This document shows positions 1 through 4,977 of a DNA stretch of 10,092 nt, piece by piece. This DNA comes from Pelotomaculum sp. UBA3103. GTDB lineage: Bacteria; Bacillota; Desulfotomaculia; Desulfotomaculales; Pelotomaculaceae. The stretch is from assembly GCA_002365855.1 (NCBI GenBank), contig DFAP01000066.1, positions 1-10,092 of the forward strand, read 5' to 3'. Both the position numbers and the translations under genes were made by a program. How positions within the stretch are numbered: position 1 is the stretch's first letter; every line of letters begins with the position of its first letter. Under the pieces are notes generated by a model, which saw only the letters and a program-made list of their open reading frames with translations, did not search any database and was not told where the DNA came from.

Positions 1-63
1 GAACCGTCCCCATGGTTCTGTGCGAACCGTCCCCATGGTTCTGTGTGTGCCCATGGTTCTGTG
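1..63. repeat. Tandem copies of a palindromic dispersed repeat
   Basis: Two near-perfect 23-bp units begin at 1 and 24, each starting GAACCGTCCCCATGGTTC and followed by TGTG. A third, truncated copy (CCCATGGTTCTGTG) lies at 50-63. Each full unit has short inverted arms, GAACC and GGTTC, so each can fold into a small hairpin. The array sits upstream of secG, in a gene-free leader. Repeats of this GGGGACGGTTC type are, from general knowledge, dispersed through many Clostridia genomes and resemble REP-like elements; that origin is inferred here. Unit lengths and identity are read directly. The array is cut by the window edge, so its full size is unknown. Confidence 0.8.
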
Positions 64-111
64 GTTCCGCTAACCTTTAATTTAGCTGTAGTATTAGCAT
101 CCGAGCCGTTC

Positions 112-120
112 AAGGGGGTG
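112..120 (+). promoter_or_regulatory. Ribosome binding site of secG
   Basis: AAGGGGGTG lies 7 bases before the ATG at 128 and fixes that codon as the start. I see no convincing -35/-10 pair between the repeat array and this site, so secG may be read from a promoter further upstream. Confidence 0.6.
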
Positions 121-127
121 TAAATTT

Positions 128-355
128 ATGGTCAAGATCGCTTTAACCGCCTTTCACGTAATTCTTTCCGTTGGGCTTATAGTAGCGGTTATCATGCAGT
201 CCGGCAGAAGCGCGGGCCTGTCCGGGGCGATATCCGGCGGCGCAGAAACGTTTTTGGGAAAGAAAAAGGGTTTGGACCAGTTACTGTCAAAAATAACCAT
301 CGGGGTAGCGGTACTTTATGCTGTCACCGCCGTAATATTGGTTGTCTGGAAATAA
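128..355 (+). CDS. secG: SecG, protein-export translocon subunit
   Basis: The product is a 75-residue membrane protein matching SecG, the small non-essential partner of SecY and SecE in the Sec translocase, which assists SecA-driven export across the cytoplasmic membrane. Two hydrophobic segments are visible, at about residues 4-23 and 52-73. Between them lies the conserved polar loop, QSGRSAGLSGAISGGAE at residues 24-40, which is the family signature. The length is normal for the family. The ATG is supported by AAGGGGGTG. In many Clostridia secG follows enolase and precedes the RNase R gene and smpB. Here no RNase R gene lies between secG and smpB; a thioesterase and an HD protein occupy the interval. 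A possible weak hairpin terminator follows at 390-420. Confidence 0.95.
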   Translation: MVKIALTAFHVILSVGLIVAVIMQSGRSAGLSGAISGGAETFLGKKKGLDQLLSKITIGVAVLYAVTAVILVVWK

Positions 356-389
356 AACCAATCTAAAATAAGTGAAAAAAGTGCCCATG

Positions 390-420
390 CACCGGAGCGG
401 TCAGACCGGTGTATTTTATT
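390..420 (+). terminator. Possible weak terminator after secG
   Basis: CACCGG at 390-395 pairs with CCGGTG at 406-411 around a 10-base loop, followed by the T-rich run TATTTTATT. The stem is only 6 bp and the T tract is interrupted, so termination would be leaky at best. Confidence 0.35.
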
Positions 421-444
421 ATCACGGATTTGTTGCCGGTCAAG

Positions 445-473
445 TTGCTAAAAAAAGGTTGATCCTGTAAAAT
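445..473 (+). promoter_or_regulatory. Sigma-A-type promoter for the thioesterase gene
   Basis: TTGCTA at 445-450 and TAAAAT at 468-473 are separated by exactly 17 bases, as expected for a sigma-A promoter. It lies about 30 bases before the start codon at 505. The -10 box is overlapped by a palindrome (separate entry), which suggests regulated expression. Confidence 0.5.
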
Positions 474-480
474 ATACAGG
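464..480. promoter_or_regulatory. Perfect palindrome overlapping the -10 box (operator candidate)
   Basis: CCTGTAAAATATACAGG has perfect 6-bp arms (CCTGTA / TACAGG) around 5 bases. It covers the proposed -10 box, the usual place for a repressor operator. The TGTA-N-TACA core is shared by several bacterial repressor families, so no regulator can be named. It could also fold as a small RNA hairpin ahead of the ribosome binding site at 491-496. Confidence 0.45.
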
Positions 481-504
481 AGCGGTTGAAGGGAGGCGGG
501 CAGC

Positions 505-930
505 ATGACCGGCATGGCGCGTGGCGAAAATATGTGCTTTGGCTGCAGTACCAAAAACCCCATCGGTTTGAAGCTTGCCTTTGAACGGGACGGGGAGGTT
601 TGCCGCGCGCATTTTACGGCCGGCCCGGAACACCAGGGTTGGCAAGGTGTTGTCCACGGCGGGTTGGTGGCGACAATATTGGACGAGGTTATGGCCCAAT
701 GGCTGTGGCAGCATGAAATTGCCACCATGACTGCTGAAATGACCGTGCGTTACAGTAAGCTGGTCCCGGTAGGGGAAAGGTTGACCATAGAAAGCCGGCC
801 GGTTTCCGGGAGAGGCCGTCTGGTGCAAATGGCTGCCAAAGTGATTTTGCCGGACGGTTCTGTAGCGGCAAGGGCTAAGGCAAAGTTTCTTAAAATTAAA
901 CCGGAAAAAGATTTAAGAGGAGCGGATTAA
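505..930 (+). CDS. PaaI-like hotdog-fold acyl-CoA thioesterase
   Basis: The 141-residue product matches the PaaI/YigI-type hotdog thioesterases, which hydrolyse acyl-CoA thioesters in the cytoplasm. The N-terminus carries a CFGC motif (residues 11-14) followed by NPIGLKL, typical of one PaaI subgroup. The active-site region HQGWQGVVHGG (about 43-53), with the HGG turn, leads into the long hotdog helix LVATILDEVMAQW. The conserved later strand containing AEMTVRYSKLVPVGE follows. GGGAGG at 491-496 supports the ATG, 8 bases downstream. The next gene starts 2 bases after the stop, so the two are probably co-transcribed. The substrate cannot be told from sequence. The family assignment is firm; an enzyme acting on aromatic or medium-chain acyl-CoA is only a guess from the family. 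Confidence 0.87.
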   Translation: MTGMARGENMCFGCSTKNPIGLKLAFERDGEVCRAHFTAGPEHQGWQGVVHGGLVATILDEVMAQWLWQHEIATMTAEMTVRYSKLVPVGERLTIESRPVSGRGRLVQMAAKVILPDGSVAARAKAKFLKIKPEKDLRGAD

Positions 931-932
931 AC

Positions 933-1484
933 GTGAATAGAACGGAAGCTTTAACAGTATTGAAAGAAAATTTAAAAAATAAAAACCTGTTCAACCATAG
1001 CCTGGCCGTCGAAGCGGTAATGCGCCGGTTAGCGCAATATTTCGGCGAGGATGTGGAGAAGTGGGGTCTGGCCGGTTTACTGCACGACATTGACTACGAC
1101 CGGACTAAGGACGACCCGGCCAGGCACAGCATTGAAGGGGCGGAAATGCTGTCTGAACTGGGGCTGCCCGAAGACGTGGTCTATGCGGTCAAGGCGCACA
1201 ACCACCACCACGGCCTGCCGCGCCGGTCCCTGATGGACAAGGCTCTTTACGCCGTCGACCCGTTGACCGGGCTGATCGTGGCCGGAGCTTTGATCAAACC
1301 CGAGAAAAAGCTTTCCGCCATAGACGTTTCTTTTTTGATCAACCGCTTTAACGAAAAATCCTTTGCCCGCGGGGCGAACCGGGAAACCATGAAGACTTGC
1401 TCCGAAATGGGGCTTTCCCTGGAAGAATTTATGGGGCTCGGGCTCGAGGCCATGCAGGAAATAGCCGCCGACCTGAACCTGTAA
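933..1484 (+). CDS. HD-domain (HDIG-type) metal-dependent phosphohydrolase
   Basis: The 183-residue product carries the full set of HD-superfamily metal ligands: His22, the paired His51-Asp52 (in GLLHDIDYD), His65, His89 in a His-rich stretch AHNHHH, and Asp109. The spacing fits small stand-alone HDIG proteins, which are cytoplasmic phosphohydrolases acting on nucleotides or related phosphoesters. The true substrate is unknown for most of them and is not shown here. The start is GTG, with AAGAGGAG at 915-922, and only 2 bases separate it from the stop of the thioesterase gene, so translation is probably linked. The C-terminal third (from about residue 115) is helical and lies outside the core motif set. 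I see no frameshift or missing ligand. Confidence 0.87.
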   Translation: MNRTEALTVLKENLKNKNLFNHSLAVEAVMRRLAQYFGEDVEKWGLAGLLHDIDYDRTKDDPARHSIEGAEMLSELGLPEDVVYAVKAHNHHHGLPRRSLMDKALYAVDPLTGLIVAGALIKPEKKLSAIDVSFLINRFNEKSFARGANRETMKTCSEMGLSLEEFMGLGLEAMQEIAADLNL

Positions 1485-1504
1485 GACTGGTATTAAATTT
1501 AAAA

Positions 1505-1522
1505 AGGTTGCGCTTACAACCT
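1505..1522. repeat. Perfect hairpin in the smpB leader
   Basis: AGGTTG and CAACCT (6 bp, perfect) flank the loop CGCTTA. It lies 5 bases before the weak smpB ribosome binding site (GGGTGAG, 1528-1534). On the minus strand the same hairpin is followed by a T run (CCTTTTT), so it resembles a terminator for antisense transcription. On the + strand it is a leader hairpin that could affect smpB translation. Confidence 0.45.
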
Positions 1523-1539
1523 GAACCGGGTGAGCAGTA

Positions 1540-2001
1540 ATGAATAACAGGACGGTAACTAAAAACAGAAAAGCAAGGCACGAATATCATGTGCTGGAGA
1601 CATACGAGGCCGGCCTGGCCCTGAAAGGGACCGAGGTAAAATCCCTCCGCAGCGGGAAGGCCAACCTGCAGGACAGCTTTGCCCGGGTTGAAAACGGCGA
1701 GTTGTTGCTGTATAATATGCATATAAGCCCCTATGATCAGGGGAACCGGTTCAATCACGAGCCGAAGCGCACCCGCAGGCTCCTGATGCACAAGCGGGAG
1801 ATCATGAGGCTTTTCGGTAAGACCAGGGAAAAAGGCCTGGCCCTGATCCCGTTGCAAGTATACTTTAAGAACGGTCTGGCCAAGATAGAGTTGGCCCTGG
1901 CCAAAGGTAAGAAGATATACGACCGGAGAGACGATATTGCGGCAAGGGATGCCCGGCGGGAAATAGAACGTGCGGTTAAGGAAAGAGCAAAACTGTATTA
2001 A
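1540..2001 (+). CDS. smpB: SmpB, tmRNA-binding protein of trans-translation
   Basis: The 153-residue product is SmpB, which binds the tRNA-like domain of tmRNA and carries it into stalled ribosomes. Family motifs appear in order: NRKARHEYHVLETYEAGLAL at about residues 9-28, GTEVKSLRSGKANLQDSFA at about 30-48, HISPYDQGN near 62-70, and RTRRLLMHKREI near 77-88. The basic C-terminal tail, KKIYDRRDDIAARDARREI and onward, is the segment that enters the mRNA channel. Length is normal for the family. The ATG has a modest ribosome binding site (GGGTGAG, 5 bases away). The partner RNA gene ssrA starts 15 bases after the stop, an arrangement common in Firmicutes, so the pair is probably expressed together. 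I see no defect. Confidence 0.97.
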   Translation: MNNRTVTKNRKARHEYHVLETYEAGLALKGTEVKSLRSGKANLQDSFARVENGELLLYNMHISPYDQGNRFNHEPKRTRRLLMHKREIMRLFGKTREKGLALIPLQVYFKNGLAKIELALAKGKKIYDRRDDIAARDARREIERAVKERAKLY

Positions 2002-2111
2002 CCCATGCAGATATATGGGGGCGTTAAGGTTTCGACGGGGGAAGTTGTGGCAGGATAAGCGAGCCGGGATTCTACCAGCCCGAAAAACGGTGGGAACAGT
2101 TAATAATAACT

Positions 2112-2144
2112 GGCAACAACGAAAATTACGCTCTAGCTGCTTAG
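2112..2144 (+). other. tmRNA proteolysis-tag reading frame
   Basis: GGC opens the tag and TAG closes it, giving GNNENYALAA. The first residue is Gly, as in Bacillus-type tags, while NENYALAA resembles the ending of the E. coli tag. It is preceded by several stop triplets in other frames (TTAATAATAAC). Confidence 0.9.
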
Positions 2145-2353
2145 ATTGCAGCTAGCATCCCACCCGCACTTGCCTGTGGAGCGGGATTCGGGGTGTCAAA
2201 AAAGCAGGCTGGCTCTTGAACCAATTCTCGGAGGTTTAAGGGGACACTGATCGAGATAGCTCCAGCGTAGCCTGGTTGTGGGCGCCGCCGGAGCGAACCG
2301 AAAACACAACCTACGCTCGTAGAAGGTCTTGCGGCTCTTCTTTCGGACGGTGG

Positions 2354-2377
2354 GTTCGACTCCCCCCGCCTCCACCA
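2354..2377. other. Putative integration site at the tmRNA 3' end
   Basis: The T-loop-to-CCA segment of tRNA and tmRNA genes is a frequent attB core for tyrosine recombinases. Here the backbone changes to AT-rich accessory DNA directly after 2377. I found no second copy of this segment elsewhere in the window, so the far boundary would lie outside it. The call is an inference. Confidence 0.3.
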
Positions 2378-2407
2378 AATGTAAACTCAAATACTGATAC
2401 AATACGG

Positions 2408-2430
2408 AAGCCCTTATAGCAAGGGCTTTT
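2408..2430 (+). terminator. Rho-independent terminator of ssrA
   Basis: AAGCCCTT (2408-2415) and AAGGGCTT (2421-2428) form a perfect 8-bp stem around ATAGC, and the 3' arm runs into TTTT. It lies 30 bases after the tmRNA 3' end. Confidence 0.85.
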
Positions 2431-2479
2431 CGTGCTTTCAGGGACAAAACAAGCAGCAGGAAAAGGTTGAATTTACTCC

Positions 2480-2579
2480 TTTGCACACCTTTCTGCCAAA
2501 AAGTATGCACACCCAGGGTGCAAATTTTATTAAGGGGTGTGCATTTTTTGTTTGGGGTGTGCAAACAATTTAGCAGAAA
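2480..2579. repeat. Cluster of GGTGTGCA inverted repeats with terminator-like core
   Basis: Four copies of one motif alternate in orientation: TTTGCACACC (2480-2489), ATGCACACCC (2505-2514), GGGTGTGCAT (2535-2544) and GGTGTGCAAA (2556-2565). A fifth, partial copy (GGGTGCAAA) is at 2516-2524. The inner pair forms a perfect 10-bp stem with AAAAA before it and TTTTTT after it, so it could terminate transcription from either side. The outer pair nests around it. A further pair, TTTCTGC (2490-2496) and GCAGAAA (2573-2579), crosses that nesting. Recombinase arm-type sites or a repressor operator array are alternatives. The rest of 2431-2708 holds no gene I can support. Confidence 0.7.
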
Positions 2580-2708
2580 TAGAAAAATGATATCTTTTCC
2601 CGGGCTTATATTTCCCTGGAAAGCGGAGATTGTCCGGGGGAACATGCCATAGATAAATCAATGCCTATATGATAAAATATGTAAAAAGAAAAAGTGCAGG
2701 TGAAAACC

Positions 2709-3450
2709 TTGAAATATGCAAAGTGTCCGTATTGCGGCAAATATACCTTTGAAGCAGACTTTGACAGAATGTTTGCTATAACTGCTGCTGACAAAGCGAT
2801 CCCATTCAAAACGAAGACACTGATTATAGAGGCGGCGCAAATTAAATGAGTTAAAACAAGCAAAAGAGGCATATAAGGCAGGCAAAAAAATAGTATTGAA
2901 GAAAATTCAACACAAAAGGCGGTAAAGGTCGTTAAAGACAAAATATACTTATGCCCATTGGTTAATAGAGAAATACCTGGCGATTACTGTTACGATATTG
3001 TCATGGTTGCTTATAGCTATATCAAGCCAGCTGTAATAGACGATGAAATTTCTGGGGATGCAGCAGATATAGCGAGAAAAGCCCTTTTATCCAAATCCTC
3101 TATGGCTAGAAAATTAAGATGTTTTTCGGGGGAATATATGTGGAGCGTATCTGAAGATGGTAAAACTATCGGTTCAGAAGGACCGGAAAAGGGGAAAATT
3201 ATTAAAGATGAAGAACATGTGCATGGGGCAAGAATCACCCTGGAAGAATGTTATCCATGCATTCCTTTTGCTATTACCTGCGGGATTTATGGGGCTGATG
3301 GTACATACTTCCTATGCATCTGATATTGCAGAGGCCCTTCAAAAATACCAGTGCATGAAAGAAGAAATTAATGATATTTTGAAAGATGACGACCATAAAG
3401 AGGGTACCTTAACCCAGAAGATAGAACGATTTGTTAACAGATATAGTTAA
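2709..3450 (+). pseudogene. Frame-broken gene for a zinc-ribbon protein of unknown function
   Basis: Coding-like sequence runs through the stretch but changes frame repeatedly. It opens at TTG 2709 (AGGTG at 2698-2702) with KYAKCPYCGKYTFEADFD, a CxxC zinc-ribbon start, and stops at 2849. A second frame carries NELKQAKEAYKAGKK from 2845. The first frame resumes after the A7 run at 2884-2890 with KAVKVVKDKIYLCPLVN and continues to 3323. The last part, MVHTSYASDIAEALQKYQ to FVNRYS, is in the other frame and ends at 3450. Joined, it would make a protein of roughly 245 residues. The shifts fall near A- or G-runs, so decay and base-calling errors are both possible. Without them the remaining pieces, such as 2958-3323, would be orphan ORFs. 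I recognise no family beyond the Cys pair. Confidence 0.6.
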
Positions 3451-3480
3451 CATATAACGTACGAGAGAGGTATCTGTTAA

Positions 3481-3945
3481 ATGGGCCAAAGCTTTGGAAT
3501 TAGTTGTAGAGAGTGTGATTACACAAAAGACTTCAGGATAGGGATTGGGATGATGTATAATCCTTACAGCCTTAGAGATTTGGACTCTGAATTTACGTTA
3601 CTCCCCAGTCTCATCCGGTCAAAAAAGACCGTTGCTCATATTAAAAGATTATTGGAAGAAAAAAAAGCAGAAATTGCAGATGGCTATGGCCATGAGATAT
3701 ACCGCTGTCCAAAATGTGGGGAATTCCATGGGCGATTTTATCTTTGTTTAGATTATTACAGCGGTAGTTATGAAGTTGAATATAAATGTCCAAAGTGCAA
3801 GGTCCCATTGAAACTCATTGATTATGAAATTACGGAGACTGACGGCTGGCAGGAGAAAGAAATCAATCTTGAAAAGTATCCTTGTCCTAAATGCGGCAAT
3901 TATAGTTTATATGAGGGCGGTACAGTGTTAATCTTATGGGATTGA
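3481..3945 (+). CDS. Hypothetical protein with four CxxC zinc-ribbon pairs
   Basis: The product is 154 residues and appears intact. Four CxxC pairs are visible: CREC at residues 9-12, CPKCG near 76, CPKC near 102 and CPKCG near 136, which suggests two zinc-binding ribbons built from distant pairs. Between the first and second pairs lies a helical segment (SLIRSKKTVAHIKRLLEEKK) with coiled-coil-like spacing. There is no signal peptide or membrane segment, so it should be cytoplasmic. AGAGAGG (3464-3470) precedes the ATG by 10 bases. It follows the broken zinc-ribbon gene by 30 bases, and both share the CPxCG style, so they may have worked together. I do not recognise the family. Nucleic-acid binding or a structural zinc role are possible; neither is shown. 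Confidence 0.75.
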   Translation: MGQSFGISCRECDYTKDFRIGIGMMYNPYSLRDLDSEFTLLPSLIRSKKTVAHIKRLLEEKKAEIADGYGHEIYRCPKCGEFHGRFYLCLDYYSGSYEVEYKCPKCKVPLKLIDYEITETDGWQEKEINLEKYPCPKCGNYSLYEGGTVLILWD

Positions 3946-3980
3946 AGTAAAAGATTGGTAAAAGGCAGGTGAATGTGGAC

Positions 3981-4193
3981 GTGTCACCAGGATTTCTATT
4001 AGGCCTGGCAGGTCTAGCAGCTTTTACAGCAGGTTTAATTTGGTTTGGGTTTTATAAGATTAAAAACCTTTCTACAAGGGCCCCTTCCGTATTATTATTA
4101 TTCCTCTCAATTATTCTTTGTGTTACTGGCTATTTTCTAACGCCAACAGGCATGGCAAACCTGCGGCTCATTATTAGCAGCCTTATAAATTAA
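3981..4193 (+). CDS. Small two-helix membrane protein, unknown function
   Basis: The product is about 70 residues with two hydrophobic helices: GFLLGLAGLAAFTAGLIWFGF near the N-terminus and VLLLFLSIILCVTGYF in the second half. A short basic loop (KIKNLSTR) joins them. The positive loop suggests both ends face outward, with the loop in the cytoplasm. In-frame GTG codons exist at 3969, 3975 and 3981. AGGTGA at 3967-3972 overlaps the first and is too close to the second, but sits 8 bases before the third, so 3981 is chosen. The gene follows the four-CxxC gene by 35 bases on the same strand. No family is recognised. A holin-like or toxin-like role cannot be argued from this sequence alone. Confidence 0.55.
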   Translation: MSPGFLLGLAGLAAFTAGLIWFGFYKIKNLSTRAPSVLLLFLSIILCVTGYFLTPTGMANLRLIISSLIN

Positions 4194-4216
4194 TAAGAAA
4201 TGGAGACCTCTAATAA

Positions 4217-4760
4217 ATGAAACCGGCAATAGTTAAATATAAAGGAAAAAGGAAAAACAAGTAAAGAAAAAATTAACGGCAAATCATACAGAGCTTATGC
4301 TTTGGATTATTGGAATAATGAGTTGAAATGTTTATATATTAGAGACGAAACTGGCAAAATAACTGGGTGGCATGATTTTGATGAATTCAATGTCTTAGAG
4401 GATATAGATAATGTCGTTAACCCAGAAATGATTGGAAAAGCAATTGTACGTTATAAAGGAAAGTCAATTATTACCAAGGAAGAATGGAAAAGAAGCTGTT
4501 ATTGGTACCCTTTTTTATGGTCAGAAGATGAAACGAGTCGGGAAACTGACTTGTCCTATGGCCAAGATTATATAGCTATTGGAATAGGCTGCAAGCTGTA
4601 CGAAACTCTTGTTTACCATGTCCTTACTGAAGAAGGATATACTTATCCTTACGATGCCAGGTTATTTATTATTATAAGCGATCCGGATGGGATCCTTGCT
4701 CCCGAAACAGGAAAGCGGATTTTTGATTTTACGGTATTTGAAGAGAGTAACGGATTTTAG
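4217..4760 (+). pseudogene. Frameshifted gene for an acidic protein of unknown function
   Basis: An ATG at 4217 (GGAG about 11 bases upstream) starts MKPAIVKYKGKRKNK and stops at once. The neighbouring frame is open from 4233, reads KINGKSYRAYALDYWNNELK and continues without a break to the stop at 4760. One frame change inside the A-rich stretch at about 4240-4275 would join them into a protein of about 180 residues. The long part is acidic and aromatic-rich, with WHDFDEFNVLEDIDN and DLSYGQDYIAIGIGCKLYE as recognisable blocks. It has no membrane segment or Cys pair. A short internal duplication is present: AIVKYKGK near the start and AIVRYKGK at 4440-4460. If the shift is real, a shorter protein could start at TTG 4302, but no ribosome binding site supports that. 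Family unknown. Confidence 0.55.
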
Positions 4761-4770
4761 CGATTTGTTT

Positions 4771-4806
4771 AGGCTTGCGCAATTCCTAAAGATGTACCAA
4801 ACCAGT
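4771..4806 (+). pseudogene. Remnant of an HTH-protein gene tail
   Basis: GCAATTCCTAAAGATG at 4779-4794 is identical to 5095-5110 inside the HTH gene downstream, and ACCA/CCAG matches continue for about 10 more bases. Translated, it reads AIPKDVPNQ and then a stop (TAA), against AIPKDATRPED in the intact gene. It looks like the surviving 3' tail of a second, related HTH gene, or a partial duplication of the downstream one. Confidence 0.5.
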
Positions 4807-4815
4807 AAATGAAAT

Positions 4816-4839
4816 GTCCTTTCTACAAGGGCTTTTTTT
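4816..4839 (+). terminator. Rho-independent terminator
   Basis: GTCCTT (4816-4821) pairs with AAGGGC (4827-4832), including one G-U pair, around TCTAC, followed by seven T. It closes the island's first gene group ahead of the HTH promoter. Confidence 0.7.
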
Positions 4840-4913
4840 GCTTAATGGAGAAAAAACCCGCTAAAGAATTGCTGCCGTCAAGTATATAATATTCAATAAT
4901 TTCCAAATTAATG

Positions 4914-4942
4914 TTGCTATAGTTCGTTTCTACGATTATAAT
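4914..4942 (+). promoter_or_regulatory. Near-consensus sigma-A promoter of the HTH gene
   Basis: TTGCTA (4914-4919) and a perfect TATAAT (4937-4942) are separated by 17 bases. Only about 35 bases separate the -10 box from the ATG at 4978. The -35 sequence is the same hexamer as in the thioesterase promoter. Confidence 0.65.
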
Positions 4943-4977
4943 ATAAACAATACATCAAATTTTTAGAAGGTGGGCAC

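Larger units (their letters stand above)
2017..2377 (+). ncRNA. ssrA: tmRNA (transfer-messenger RNA)
   Basis: This is a complete one-piece tmRNA gene of 361 bases. The acceptor stem is formed by GGGGGCG (2017-2023) and CGCCTCC (2367-2373), with one G-U pair, followed by an encoded A-CCA ending at 2377. The conserved 5' segment GGTTTCGACGGGG is at 2028-2040, and the T arm with TTCGACT is at 2350-2366 (one mismatch in its stem). The tag frame starts at GGC 2112 and stops at TAG 2144. It encodes GNNENYALAA, whose ALAA end is the usual protease-recognition signal. The gene rescues stalled ribosomes with SmpB, encoded directly upstream. A strong terminator follows at 2408-2430. The intact 3' end is also a well-known integration target, and the sequence becomes AT-rich right after it. 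Confidence 0.97.

Noticed and set aside
1..63. CRISPR array from the repeated 23-bp unit
   Set aside because: The units are directly adjacent with no unique spacers, and only two are complete.
1976..2001. Separate tmRNA promoter (TTAAGG and TATTAA)
   Set aside because: The spacer would be only 14 bases and the boxes lie within the smpB end, so the evidence is too weak.
2196..2645. 149-residue reading frame on the minus strand
   Set aside because: It runs antisense through the 3' half of tmRNA and its terminator, and its composition follows those structures.
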